The notes beneath the pieces were generated by a model. It saw nothing but the letters and a program-made list of their open reading frames with translations, was not told the DNA's origin and made no database searches. Both the position numbers and the translations under genes were made by a program. This document shows positions 1 through 12,415 of a DNA stretch of 64,000 bases, piece after piece; the first letter of the stretch is position 1, and every line of letters starts with the position of its first letter. The stretch lies in the NCBI GenBank assembly GCA_963722495.1, contig CAVRND010000014.1:1-64000 (forward strand), given 5' to 3'. Source of the stretch: Hyphomicrobium_A sp963722495 (GTDB lineage: Bacteria > Pseudomonadota > Alphaproteobacteria > Rhizobiales > Hyphomicrobiaceae).

Positions 1-389
1 ATGCCGCGGCCCTCGCGCCAGATGCCGCCGCCCGGCAGCGTGACGACGGTTTCGACCGAGCGCTCGAGCCCCGTCAGCCGGCTGATCCAGCGCCGCTGCA
101 CGACGTTGCCCTCCGAGACGGCCTCGGCGAACGGCACGAACCAGTCGAACGTTTCGATCGGCCGGCTTTCGTAGGTCTCGTCGACGATGGCGAGGTCATA
201 GCGCTGGTCGGCGTGCAGGCTCAGCTCGAACGGGCAAGCGCTCGGCACCGCCGGCGCGACGATGATCTTCCAGTAGTCGCTGGTTTCGGTTTGATCCAGG
301 CGCGCCGTGTCGGCGATCGACGGCGCCCAATAGCGCAGCGCGGTGATCGTCGCCTGGAGCCGGGAGCGAAAGACGTCGTCGGGCAGCAT
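1..389 (-). CDS. Hypothetical protein, 3' end outside window
   Basis: An open frame runs from an ATG at 389 off the left edge, giving 129 visible residues with no stop. An in-frame TAG about 35 bases upstream of the ATG limits the start. The peptide begins MLPDDVFRSRLQATITALRY and contains a segment reading DQRYDLAIVDETYES. I do not recognise the family; no signal peptide or membrane segment is seen. It lies 72 bases downstream of the glutathione S-transferase on the same strand, so it may be the last gene of the yej/gst transcription unit. Codon composition matches the neighbours and the residue pattern looks like folded globular protein. No function is proposed. Confidence 0.6.
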   Translation of the reverse strand, partial: MLPDDVFRSRLQATITALRYWAPSIADTARLDQTETSDYWKIIVAPAVPSACPFELSLHADQRYDLAIVDETYESRPIETFDWFVPFAEAVSEGNVVQRRWISRLTGLERSVETVVTLPGGGIWREGRG

Positions 390-461
390 CGGTGTCGAAT
401 GCCGGATGGTTGCTGCCGACTACGATGCCGCAAAGCCGCGACCGTTCAAGCGGAATATCTT

Positions 462-1104
462 TCAGCCGCTCGTCTGTCGTGCAAATGCCTCATCCTTGGC
501 GAGCTGCCGCTGCAACGCTGGGCGTTCCGCGAGACGTTTTGTGTAGGCGACGAACTCGGGCAGCTCCGGCAGCAGCTTGAACTTCATCGTCCAGCGAAGG
601 CTTGCGCCGACCACCACATCGGCGGCGCTGAAGCGTTCGCCGAGCAGATACGGCGAGGCCTTGCCGGTGGCGTCGCGCAGCACCTCGACGACGGTGTCAT
701 AGTCGGCCCAGCCGGCCGTCGAGCGCGGCGGCGGCGGCCGGTTCATCGCTTTGTCGAGGATCGCCGGCTCGACGCAACTCGGCACAAAGAAAAGCCACTT
801 GAGGTAGGGGCCGCGCAACTTGTCGGATCACCGCCGGTGCCAGACCGGCTTTCGGGTAGGCATCGGCGAGATAGCAGCAGATGGCGGAGACCTCACTGAC
901 GATGGTGTCGCCATCGACGAGCGTCGGCACCTTGCCCATGGGATTGATCGCCAGATATTCGGGCTTGTGCTGGTCGCCGTTCTTGAGGCTCAGCAGCTCG
1001 ATCTCGTACGGCTCGCCCACCTCCTCGAGCATCCACATCGCCACCGAGGCGCGCGAAGGCGACGCGTAATAGAGCTTCAGCCGCGGCTTTTGTTCCTCGG
1101 GCAT
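462..1104 (-). CDS. Glutathione S-transferase family protein (one frameshift)
   Basis: About 213 residues once joined. The N-terminal thioredoxin-fold half starts MPEEQKPRLKLYYASPSRAS and carries the family's NPMGKVPTLVDGD segment (cis-Pro) followed by a Glu/Ser glutathione-binding turn (TIVSEVSAICCYLAD). The C-terminal helical half contains SPYLLGERFSAADVVVGASL, the usual N-capping box with Asp. The halves are in different frames, joined near 820–828 where one base appears to be missing. The ATG at 1104 is preceded by a strong GGAGGAG ribosome-binding site. In the current sequence the yejF frame reads straight into this gene without a stop; I attribute that to a frameshift at the end of yejF, not to a real fusion. 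GSTs conjugate glutathione or act in thiol chemistry; the substrate is unknown. Confidence 0.8.
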
Positions 1105-1133
1105 GGCGGTCTCCTCCGGCAGACGTTTCTTGA

Positions 1134-2770
<1,637 letters not shown>

Positions 2771-2778
2771 CGCTGCAC

Positions 2779-4006
2779 CTACCGGAACGTCTTGCGGGGG
2801 TCGAGCGCGTCGCGCACCGCCTCGCCGATGAAGATCAGCAGCGACAGCATCAGCGCCACGGTGAAGAAGCCGGTGAGGCCGAGCCACGGCGCTTCCAGAT
2901 GCCGCTTGCCCTGCAACAGCAATTCGCCGAGCGACGGCGATCCGGGCGGCAGGCCGAGGCCGAGGAAGTCGAGCGCCGTCAGCGCCGCGATGCTGCCCGA
3001 CAGCTGGAACGGCAGGAAGGTCAGCGTCGCCACCATCGCGTTGGGCAGCATGTGCTTCCACATGATCTTGCGGTGCGACAGGCCGAGCGCCCGGGCGGCG
3101 GTGATGTACTCGAAGTTGCGCGCGCGCAGGAACTCGGCGCGCACGACGCCGACGAGGTTGACCCACTCGAACAGCAGCAGCGTCGCGAGCAGCGTCCAGA
3201 AGCCGGGCACCAGCACCGACGATATGATGATCAGCACGAACAGCGAGGGCACCGAGGACCAGATCTCCAGGAAGCGCTGGAAGATGAGGTCGGTGCGGCC
3301 GCCGAAATAGCCCTGCACGGCGCCGGCCGTGACGCCGACGGCGGCCGAGAACATGGCCAGCAGCAAGCCGAACAGCACCGAGATGCGGAAGCCGTAGATG
3401 ACGCGCGCGACGACGTCGCGCCCTTGATTGTCGAGGCCGAGCCAGTTGGTATTGCCCAAGCGCATTGAAGCGCGCCAGCTGGTCGGGCGGCGCGTCGCAC
3501 AGGGGTGCGCTCGAAGCCCACGGCGGCGGCGCCGGGTAGCCAAGGCACAGCTTGTCCTGGCCTTTGCGGCCCGGGTAGTCCTTGTTGATGGTGTCGTACG
3601 AGTAGCTGATCGGCGGCCAGATGGCCCAGCCGTTGGCCTTGATCTCGTCGAGGATCACCGGATCCTTGTAATCGGTGACGGCGAGGAAGCCGCCGAACTT
3701 CGATTCCGGATAGGTGGTGAGCACCGGCGAGAGCAGCTCGCCCTTGTAGCTCATCAACAGCGGGCGATCGTTGGCGATGAACTCGGCAAACAGCGTGACG
3801 AGGAACAGCGTCAGGAAGATGCGCAGGCTCCAGTAGCCGCGCCGGTTGGCCTTGAAGTTTGCCAGGCGCCGCTGGTTGATGGGGCTGAGCTTGTCGGGGC
3901 TCGGCAACCGGCGCGCCAGCCAGCCCGGCACGCGCTCGCGATGCTCCTCGCGCGGTGGCGGCTGCGACTGCGGCAGCGGCGTTTCGAGCGCGCGCAGATC
4001 AGTCAA
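2779..4006 (-). CDS. yejE: Peptide/microcin C ABC transporter permease (frameshifted)
   Basis: About 408 residues after correction. The first ~180 residues contain a cytoplasmic N-terminus ending in SPINQRRLANFKANRRGYWS and a first membrane helix, then the long periplasmic insertion typical of YejE. The rest carries the binding-protein-dependent permease core with the EAA-type loop (EYITAARALGLSHRKIMWKH). The two parts are in different frames, joined near 3465. Start is a TTG at 4006, chosen because a GGGAGG ribosome-binding site sits about 8 bases upstream and it lies only 3 bases after the yejB stop. It should pair with YejB to form the channel of a peptide importer. Confidence 0.88.
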
Positions 4007-4009
4007 CGG

Positions 4010-5132
4010 CTAGACCTCCCGGCTCTCGAAGTCGATGCGCGGATCGACGAGGGTGTAGGCGAAGTCGGAGACGATGTTGAGCAACAGGCCCATCAGCGAG
4101 AAGATCCACAGCGTGGCGAACACCACCGGGTAGTCGCGCTTCTCGATCGAACTCGAAGGACAGAAGGCCGAGCCCGTCGAGCGAGAAGATGGTCTCGATC
4201 AGCATGGCGCCGGCGAAGAAGGCGGAGATGAAGGCGCCCGGGAAGCCGGCGATGATCAGCAGCATGGCGTTGCGGAACACGTGCCCATAGAGCACCTGGT
4301 TCTCGTTCAGACCCTTGGCCCGCGCCGTCGTCACGTACTGCTTGCGGATCTCGTCGATGAACGAGTTCTTGGTGAGGAACGTCATGGTCGTGAACGCCGT
4401 CAGCGACATGGCGATCAGCGGCAGCGTGAGGTGCCAGAAGTAGTCGACGACCTTGCCGACGAGCGAGAGCTGGTCCCAGTTGTCGGACGTCAGGCCGCGC
4501 GATGGGAACCACTGGAAGAACGAGCTGCCGGCGAACAGGATCAGCAGCAGCACGGCGAACAGGAAGCCCGGCACGGCGTAGGCGATGACCAGCACGCTGC
4601 TCGTCCAATTGTCGAACGGCTCGCCGTCGTGCACCGCCTTGCGAATGCCGAGCGGGATGGAGATGAGATAGGAAATCAGCATCATCCATAGCCCGAGCGA
4701 CACGGAGACGGGCAGCTTCTCCTTGATCAGCTCCAGCACCGAGGTGTCGCGGAAGTAGCTCTTGCCGAAGTCGAACGTGAGATAGCTCTTCATCATGATG
4801 CAGAAGCGCTCGTAGGCCGGCTTGTCGAAGCCGAACTGCTTCTCGAGGCTCTTGATGAATTCCGGATCGAGGCCCTGCGCGCCGCGATATTTCGACGTGA
4901 CCGCGTCGGCCGCGCCTTGGCCGAGCTGGGCCTGGCTGTTGTTGCTCGACAGCGCGTCGTTGCCGCCGCCGCCGATGCGCGAGGCGATGGTGGAATCGCG
5001 CCCCGTCAGCTGCGCGATGATGCGCTCCACGGGGCCGCCGGGTGCGAACTGAATGATGACGAAGCTGATCAGCATGATGCCGAACAGCGTCGGAATGATC
5101 AGCAACAGTCGCTTGAGGAGATAGGCGGCCAT
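4010..5132 (-). CDS. yejB: Peptide/microcin C ABC transporter permease (one frameshift)
   Basis: About 373 residues. The N-terminus (MAAYLLKRLLLIIPTLFGIM) is a typical OppB-type first helix. A long periplasmic loop follows, then a permease core with the cytoplasmic EAA loop YVTTARAKGLNENQVLYGHV. Near 4145 the frame shifts; read in the next frame the C-terminus continues as EKRDYPVVFATLWIFSLMG and ends in a helix and TAG at 4010–4012. Glycine/serine-rich residues at about 55–70 are a low-complexity insert. The gene begins 12 bases after the second yejA copy, consistent with one transcript. Known role of the family: inner-membrane channel for oligopeptides and, in enterics, microcin C. Confidence 0.9.
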
Positions 5133-5144
5133 CGGGGAATGGGC

Positions 5145-6964
5145 TCAGTTCTTTTTCAGCTTGGCAGCTTTGTCGGCGTCGTACCACCACGTGTCGATGA
5201 CGCCTTCGTCGAACTTCGGCTTCACGTCGGGACGCGAGAACTCGTTCCAGAAGGCAACGTTGTGTTCGGCCTTATACCACTGCGGCACCCAATAATACCC
5301 GGCGCGCAGCACGCGATCGAGCGCGCGCGCCGCCGTCACCAGCTCGGCGCGTGATTTGGCTTCTACCACCTTGGCGATGAGGGCGTCGACAACCGGGTCC
5401 TTGATGCCGGCGAGATTGAAGCTGCCGTCCATGCCTGGCAGCATCGGACCCCCAGTAGCTTTTCAGCTCGACGCCCGGCGTCAAGCCGCAGCGAGTAGCG
5501 CTGGATCGACATATCGAAGTCGAACGACTTCATGCGCCGCTCGTACTGCGCCGGGTCGACACGGCGTAGCGAGGCGTTGACGCCGATGCGCTTCAGGTTG
5601 TTGACATACGGAATGATGATGCGGTCGAAGCCTTCCTCGAACGACAGGATCTCGACGGTGAGCGGCTTGCCGCCTTCGCCATAGCCGGCGGCGGTGAGCA
5701 GGTCGCGCGCACGTTTCAGAAACTGGCGATCGCGTCCGCTGGCGTCGGTCACCGGCGGCGAGACCGGCTCGCCGAAGACTTCCGGCGCCAGCTTGTCCTT
5801 GAATGGCTCAAGCAGCGCCAGCTCTTCGGGACTTGGCAGGCCCTTGGCCTTCATGTCGGAGTTCTCGAAGAAGCTCTGCGTGCGCTTGTAGAGCTCGAAG
5901 AACAGATTCTTGTTCGACCACTCGAAGTCGAAGGCGAGCCCGAGCGCCTCGCGCACGCGCTTGTCCTTGAACGGCTCGCGGCGCGTGTTGATGAAGAAGC
6001 CCTTGCGCACCGGATGGGCGCTGATCGGGCATGATCAGGCGCACCAGCCGGCCTTCCTTGACGGCTGGAATGTCGTAGCCGGTTGCCCAATCGATGGAGG
6101 TGAATTCTTCGCGGAAGTCGAACGCGGCGGACTTCAGCCCTTCGAGCTCGAGCGTGCGGTCGCGATAGTACTCGTAGCGCACTTCGTCGAAGTTGAAGCG
6201 GCCGCGATTGACGGGCAGATCCTTGGCCCAATAGTCGGGGCGCCGCTTGTAGCTGACGTAGGTGCCGGGTTTGAACGCGCCGATCTCGTAGGGACCGGAT
6301 CCAAGCGGCTTTTCCAGCGACGACTGGTCGAATGGGTGCTTGGTATAGAAGGCCTTCGAGAGGACCGGCAGCTCGGCGACGACGAGCGGCAGATCGCGAA
6401 TGAGGTCGCCTTTGAATTCGTAGCGCACGGTCTGCGGATCGATGCGCCTCCGCCTTCACCACATCGCGCAGCGATATCGTGAAGTTCGGGTGGCCCTTCT
6501 CCTTCAGCGTATTGAAGGTGAAAACGACGTCGTCCGCAGTGATGGGCGTGCCGTCGGCGAATTTTGCTTCGGGTCGCAGCTTGAAAACGACCGACATCTT
6601 GTCGGGCGCTACCTCGCCGCTTTCGGCGACGAGCCCGTAGACGGCATCAGGCTCGTCCTGCGCCCGCGTCATCAGGCTGTCGAACAGGTACTCAAGTCCC
6701 TGGGCCGCATCGCCCTTGAGGATGAAGTTGTTGAAGCTGTCGAACGTCTTGACGCCGCCGGTTCCCGTCGAGGAGAAGCGGCCGCCCTTCGGCGCGTCGG
6801 GATTGACGTATTCGAAGTTCTTGAAGTCGGCGGGGTACTTCAGCTCACCGAATGCCGAAAGCCCGTGACGCGGCTCGGCTGAGCGCCGGCGCGGCAAGCA
6901 GCGCCGCGGCGAGGGCGAGTGTGGCGAGGCGGGTGAAGACCGGGGCGCGGGGTGCGGGTGGCAT
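5145..6964 (-). CDS. yejA: YejA-type oligopeptide-binding protein, copy 2 (multiple frameshifts)
   Basis: Extracellular solute-binding protein family 5, about 606 residues, in at least five frame segments with shifts near 6875, 6440, 6020 and 5455. The signal peptide (ATG 6964; hydrophobic run LATLALAAALLAAPALSRA) is followed by HGLSAFGELKYPADF, the usual YejA mature start, then KGGRFSSTGTGGVKTFDS and the DYWAKDLPV segment common to the family. The C-terminus reads AARALDRVLRAGYYWVPQWY, also family-typical. An alternative ATG at 6982 overlaps the stop of the upstream yejA copy as TGATG; I prefer 6964 for its GGGGA ribosome-binding site. It delivers peptides to YejBE in the periplasm. The shifts are probably sequence error because every segment is well conserved. 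Confidence 0.85.
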
Positions 6965-6981
6965 GGCCTGCGTCCCCACCA

Positions 6982-9014
6982 TCACTGTCCACGGGCGCCG
7001 GCGAGCGCCTTCTGCTTGTCGGCGTCGAACCACCAGACCTGCGAAAGTGCCGAGGTCTGCGACGGCAGCGTCGCCGGCCGGCCGAATACATCCCAGTACG
7101 CGACGCGCTCGAAGGGATAATGCCACTGCGGCACGACGTAGAAGTTCCACAGCAGCACGCGGTCGAGCGCGCGCGTCGCCGCCAGCAGCTCCTCGCGGTC
7201 CTTGGCGAACACGACCTTGTCGATCAGCTTGTCGACCGCGGGGTTCTGGATGCCGGCGGTGTTGCGCGAGCCGTCGCGGCCGGCGGCGGCCGAGCCCCAG
7301 AAATCGCGCTGCTCGTTGCCGGGCGATTCCGACTGGGCGAAGTTGTCGACGATGATGTCGTAGTCGTGCGCGTCCTCGCGGCGCTTGTACTGCGCGCTGT
7401 CGACGGTGCGCAGGCTGGCCTTGATGCCGAGCTTCTGCAGATCCTGCACGTAGGGCAGCACGATCCGCTCGAACTCGGGCGACGACAGCAGGAACTCGGC
7501 GTTGAGCGTCTCGCCCTTGTCGTTGCGCAGCATGTTGGCCTTGGGGGGCGACGACAGACCGACGCTGCGCATGATGGAGCAGAACGTCCCGCAGCTGCCT
7601 TCCTCCTCGATGGCGACTTCCTGGATCGTCCAGCCGGCTTCGGCCAGCAGCTTGGACGCCTCGCGCATGTGATTGCGGAAATCGTCCGGCGTGTTGTTGA
7701 CCGGGTTCTTCCACTCGGTGGTGAACACCTCCGGCGGAATCTCGCTCTTCACCTCGTTGAGCAGCTCCAGCTCGCGACCCTGCGGCAGGCCCTTGTTGGC
7801 GAGCTCGGAATTGTCGAAGTAGCTGCCGACGCGGACATAGAGATTGTAGAACAGCTTCTTGTTGGCTTCCTCGAAGTTGAAGGCCAGTGCGAAGGCGCGG
7901 CGCACGCGCGGATCCTGCGAACTGCTTGCGGCGCTGGTTGAAGACGAACGCCTGCATCGGCGCCACGCGCTTCACCGGGATCGCCTCTTTCTTGACCCAG
8001 CCCTTCTCGATGGCGGGGAAGTTATAGCCCGTCGCCCACTGGCTGGCGGTGCTCTCGATCCAGTAGTCGAGCTTGCCGGACTTGAACTCCTCGAACGCCG
8101 GCGTGCGGTCGAGGAAGTAGGTCAGCCTGAACTCGTCGAAGTTGAACTGCCCCTTCATGACCGGCAGATCCTTCGCCCAGTAGTCCTTCACGCGCTCGTA
8201 GACGATCGAGCGGCCGGCATCGAAGCTCTTGACGCGATAGGCGCCCGAGCCGACCGGGATCTCCAGCGTCGACTTCATGATGTCGCGCTGCTGGCCGTCG
8301 GGGCCGGTGCCTTCCCAGAACTTCTTCGACAGCACGCTGAGCTGCCCGACGATCTGCGGCAGCTCGCGGTTGCCTTTGACGTCGAAGGTGAAGGTCACTT
8401 CGTTGTCGCCGGTCTTCTCCGCCTTGACGACGTTCTTGTAGTAGAACGCCGCGCGCGGATGCGCCTTCTTCTGCGCCTCGAACGAGAAGATGACGTCCTC
8501 CGGCGTGATCGGCGAGCCGTCCTGGAAGCGCGCTTTCGGATTGAGGCCGAAGGTCACCGACGAATAGTCGGGCGGATAGGAGACCCACTCGGCGATGAGG
8601 CCGTACTCGGACGACGGCTCGTCCGGGCTCGAGGCCATCAGCGAATCGTAGACCATGCCGATGCCGCCCGCGGGGTCGCCCTTCACCGTGAACGGGTTGA
8701 GGCTGTCGAACGAGCCCTCGGCGAAGCCGCGGATGACGCCGCCCTTCGGCGCGTCGGGATTGACCCAATCGAAATGCGTGAAGCCGGCCGGGTATTTCGG
8801 CTCGCCGATCAGCGACAGGGCGTGGTGGCGCTTGTTGGCGTCGCGGGCGTTGCTCGCTGGCGGAGGCGGCGTCTGATCGGCGGTGAGAGCGGGGCAGCCG
8901 GGCTTCGGCAGCGGCGGGCGGAGGGGTCGGCTCCTGCGCTACGGCCGGCAGAGCGGCAGAGAAGCAAAGCAGCAGGGCGAGAAGAGCGGAGGGGACGTCG
9001 AGACGCGGAAGCAC
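6982..9014 (-). CDS. yejA: YejA-type oligopeptide-binding protein, copy 1 (frameshifted)
   Basis: Second family 5 solute-binding protein, about 677 residues, first gene of the transporter cluster. The signal peptide (MLPRLDVPSALLALLLCFSA, cleavage near AVAQ) is in one frame. After a shift near 8885 the mature protein reads HHALSLIGEPKYPAGFTHFD and continues to about 7915, where a second shift leads into the C-terminal lobe ending near 6982. GTG 9014 is preferred because AAGGGA lies about 9 bases upstream; a GTG at 9037 is possible. It shares the PDAPKGG, DYWAKDLPV and ALDRVL blocks with copy 2 but clearly differs elsewhere, so this is an old duplication, not a recent one. The two binding proteins probably widen the peptide range of one YejBEF channel. 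Confidence 0.85.
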
Positions 9015-9204
9015 CAGGCGTTTTCCCTTATCTGTCACGGACCGGAGGAGGCGGGCAGCGCGGGCTCGGCCGGAGAGACCGCATGGCTTCGCGCGCGCCG
9101 TGTGAGACCTACAAGACATGCAACGCCGCGAGCGTCGCAAAATCCGCGCCGCGGGGCGAGTTAACTTGCTGTCATTTTGGCGGGCGAAGCAGCACCGCCG
9201 GGCC

Positions 9205-9757
9205 CTATTTCAGGGTGCTGAGGTAGGCCAGCAGGTCGCCGAGATCGCCGGGGTCGGCGATTCCAGGGAAAAGCATTTTAGTGCCGGGAACGAAGGTCTT
9301 AGGGCTATGGATGAAGGAGGCGAGGTCCTCCAGCGTCCAGTTGCCGCCCTTGGCCTTCATGGCGTCGGAGTAACCAAAGCCTTCGTGGCTCGCCTTGGGG
9401 CGGCCGACGACGCCGGCGAGGTTGGGGCCCACCTTGTTGGGGCCGCCGTGCTCACCGGAATGACACGCCGTGCATTTCTTGAAGATGGCCGCGCCGGCTT
9501 GGGCATTGCCGGATGCGGCGGCCTGCGCCACGGCGGCGGGGTCGAATGCGGCCGCTGCGGGCGCCGCGGCGCCGCCTGCCGCGGGCGCTGCGCCACGCGG
9601 CGTGAGCCGCTTCCGGCGCCGGCAGGACATAGCCGGGCTTTTCCGGCGCCTTGTCGTGCTCGGCGATTTCGAGCGCCACGCGGAAGCCGACGATGACCAG
9701 AAGCGCACACAGAAACGCGCCGGCGATCTTCGACAGCTCGAAGGAATCCAATCGCAT
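9205..9757 (-). CDS. cycM: Membrane-anchored c-type cytochrome, CycM-like (one frameshift)
   Basis: About 183 residues after joining, matching the size of rhizobial CycM. The N-terminus (MRLDSFELSKIAGAFLCALL) is an uncleaved membrane anchor, followed by an Ala/Pro-rich linker in which the frame shifts near 9605. A class I cytochrome c domain follows, with heme motif CTACH, the KVGPNLAGVVGR segment, and Met ligand candidate in GTKMLFPGI. GGAG precedes ATG 9757 by 7 bases. CycM is known to pass electrons from the bc1 complex to aa3-type cytochrome oxidase. It lies divergent to kdsB. The symbol rests on architecture and size, so it is less certain than the family. Confidence 0.8.
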
Positions 9758-9909
9758 CGAAAGCTCCGCAGCCTCTGGTCCGGCCCGCCGCCGAACGTTT
9801 GGGCGACTATAGAAACTCCGCATCGGCTTGCAACCGAGCCGGGCTCCGTTCTATGTGCACGCGCCCGGGACCAATTGCCTCGGTTCTTAGCCCGAATAGG
9901 TGCCGATAA

Positions 9910-10649
9910 GTGCCCAATACCCTCATCGTCATCCCCGCGCGCATGCAGGCGACGCGCCTGCCCGGCAAGCCGATGGTCGACATCGGCGGGGCGCCGATGA
10001 TCGTTCAGGTGTGGCGCCGCGCCGTGGCGGCCAACGCCGGGCGCGTCGTCGTAGCGACCGATGCGGCCGAAGTGGTGGCGGCCATCGAGGCGGCCGGCGG
10101 CGAAGCGGTGATGACGCGGGCCGATCATGCCTCGGGCTCCGATCGCATCTTCGAGGCCGTCACCCGCGTCGACCCGGACGCGCGCGCCGACATCGTCATC
10201 AACCTGCAGGGCGACCTGCCGACGCTGGAGCCGCATCTCGTTGCCGCCTGCGCCGCGCCGCTGAGCGAAGCCGGGGACCGATATCGCGACGCTCGCCGCC
10301 GAGATCACCGAAGCGGAGGAGCGCACCAACCCCAACGTGGTGAAGGTCGTCGGCTCGCCGCTGCGCTACGCCCGGCCGCCTGCGCGCCCTCTACTTCACG
10401 CGCGCCACCGCCCCCTACGGCGAGGGTCCGCTCTACCACCACATCGGCATCTACGCTTACCGGCGCGCGGCGCTGCAGCGCTTCGTGTCGCTGCAACCTT
10501 CGCCGCTCGAATTGCGCGAAAAGCTGGAGCAATTGCGCGCCTTGGAAGCCGGCATGCGCATCGACGTGACCGTCGTCGATACCGTTCCGCTCGGCGTCGA
10601 CACGCCCGCCGACCTCGAGCGCGCCCGCCGTCTCCTGGGGGCGCGCTAG
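9910..10649 (+). CDS. kdsB: 3-deoxy-manno-octulosonate cytidylyltransferase (two frameshifts)
   Basis: CMP-Kdo synthetase, about 246 residues, activating Kdo with CTP for lipid A core assembly in the cytoplasm. The N-terminal nucleotide-binding motif VIPARMQATRLPGKPM and the later RADHASGSDRIFEAV and NLQGDLP blocks are diagnostic. An extra G in the GGGG run at 10273–10276 shifts the frame; the next segment reads NPNVVKVVGSPL. An extra C near 10370 shifts it again into LRALYFTRATAPYGEG and HHIGIYAYRRAALQRFV, ending at TAG 10647–10649. Start is GTG 9910. Every segment matches the family, so one functional gene with sequence errors is by far the best reading. Confidence 0.9.
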
Positions 10650-10653
10650 CGCT

Positions 10654-11295
10654 CTATTTGCTGAAGCCTTCGAGGCGCTGCTTCGCCGTCTCGTCGTACG
10701 GGTCGATTTTCAGCGCGCTCCGGTAATCGGCTGCGGCGCGCGCCTTATCCCCTTCGGCCTCGTAGATGCGGCCGCGGCGCACGTAAGCGGCGGCCGTCCC
10801 GGGATCCTGCTCGATCGCCTTGGTGAGATCGGCGATGCCTCCGTCGGCATCCCCGGCGTCGGCGCGCGCCACACCGCGCAAGTACATGAACGACGGGTCG
10901 CTCGGATCGATGCGCATGGCTTCGTCGAAGTCGGCAACGCAATTCTTGATGTCGCCCTTTTGGCAATTGGCTTCGCCGCGCTGCGCGTAGGCGATCGGCA
11001 TCGCCGGGATCGATGGCGATGGCTTGCGTGCAGTCGGCGATCGCCAGATCGCTTTCGTTGCGTTGCGTGTGAACCAGACACCGGTTCGTGTAGGCGGTGG
11101 CGAGCTTGTCCTTGCTCAGTTTGCCGCCTCGATCAGCGCCGTGCAGCCCGCGAGCGCTTCCTCATGTGTCTTCTCCTGGTCGGCGAAGCACCAATCCTCG
11201 TTCTCGCCCGCTCGTAGCGCCGGTCGCCGGCCATCAAGGTCGCGGCGACCAGCAGCGCGCAGAAGCGCGCCAGCCCAAAGGTTCTGGTCACCATC
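10654..11295 (-). CDS. Tetratricopeptide repeat protein, probably exported (frameshifted)
   Basis: About 213 residues in four frame segments. ATG 11295 begins a possible signal peptide (MVTRTFGLARFCALLVAATL). The next segments read EEALAGCTALIEAAN, then LATAYTNRCLVHTQRNESDL and DCTQAIAIDPGDAD, then AYAQRGEANCQKGD through the C-terminus. At least three TPR units are visible, each with the A-x-x-D-x-x-x-AI-x-x-DP pattern. Shifts lie near 11215, 11120 and 11000. TPR domains are protein-binding scaffolds; the partner is unknown. It ends 4 bases beyond kdsB on the opposite strand, so the two genes converge tail to tail. Confidence 0.7.
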
Positions 11296-11494
11296 GGTTT
11301 CCCTCGCAGTAAGTCGGCAATCGCTCAAGGCCGGACGATATCACCTTGCCGGGGAGCTGCCGACGTTTCGACCTGCGCTGGTTAGGGAGGCCTTAGGCGA
11401 GCGGGGCGTGACGGCTTGCGGCCGTGCCCTCGGTAAGGGCATAGAACGGCCTCCAACAATTCAGCCTCCACCTGCGGCAACGAACTCCGGCCAC

Positions 11495-12404
11495 ATGACT
11501 GCAACCGAGCAAGTCGGCCGCCGAGCGCATCGTCTATCAGGGCGAGCCGGGCGCCAATTCGCACCTCGCCTGCCGCGAGGCGTTCCCCGACATGGAAGCG
11601 GTCGCCTGCGCCGACGTTCGAGGACGCGTTGCAGGCGGTGAAGGCGGGCGAAGCGCGGCTCGCCATGATCCCGATCGAGAACTCGGTCGCCGGCCGCGTC
11701 GCCGACATCCATCACCTGCTGCCCGACGCCGACCTCTACATCGTCGGCGAGCACTTCCTGCGCGTGCGCCACCAGCTGATGGCGACGCCCGGCGCGTACG
11801 CTGAAAACCATCAAGCGCGTCCTCAGCCACACGCAGGCGCTCGGCCAGTGCCGCCGCAAGCTGATCGAGCTCGGCCTCAAGCCGGTGCCCGAGGCCGACA
11901 CCGCCGGCTCGGCGCGCATGGTGGCCGAAGCCAAGGATCCGACGCTCGCCGCCATCGCCTCCTCGCTCGCCGCCGAGATCTACGGCCTCGAGATCGTCAT
12001 GGGCGATGTCGAGGACGAGGTGCACAACACGACGCGCTTCGTCGTGCTCTCGGCCGAGGCCGACGACGCCGAGCCCGGCGAGAGCCCCGTCATCACCACC
12101 TTCATCTTCCGCGTGCGCAACGTGCCGGCCGCGCTCTACAAGGCGCTGGGCGGCTTTGCCACCAACGGCGTCAACATGACGAAGCTGGAGAGCTACCAGC
12201 TCGAGGGCACGTTCAACGCGACGATGTTCTTCGCCGACATCGAGGGACACCCGACCGACCGCATGGTGCGCCTGGCGCTCGAGGAGCTGTCGTTCTTCTC
12301 CAGCGAGAAGAAGGTGCTCGGCACCTATCGCGGCCAGCCCCTATCGGGCGGAGGCGGCGCGTCTTGCCGCCGAAGGCAAGATCCCCGTGCGGCGTCGCAG
12401 CTAA
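11495..12404 (+). CDS. pheA: Prephenate dehydratase (three or more frameshifts)
   Basis: Converts prephenate to phenylpyruvate in phenylalanine synthesis. Recognisable blocks are IVYQGEPGANSHLACREAFP at the N-terminus, IPIENSVAGRVADIHHLL (substrate-binding), and a C-terminal ACT domain with NMTKLESYQLEGTFNATMFF, the ESRP/GALV-type phenylalanine-binding region. Frames change near 11520, 11620, 11805 and 12345. Read in the last frame the C-terminus is YRAEAARLAAEGKIPVRRRS and ends at TAA 12402–12404. ATG 11495 is the only start that allows the full N-terminus; no strong ribosome-binding site is visible. No fused chorismate mutase domain is present, as usual in alphaproteobacteria. The SDR gene follows after 11 bases. 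Confidence 0.88.
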
Positions 12405-12415
12405 GCGAGGTCCAC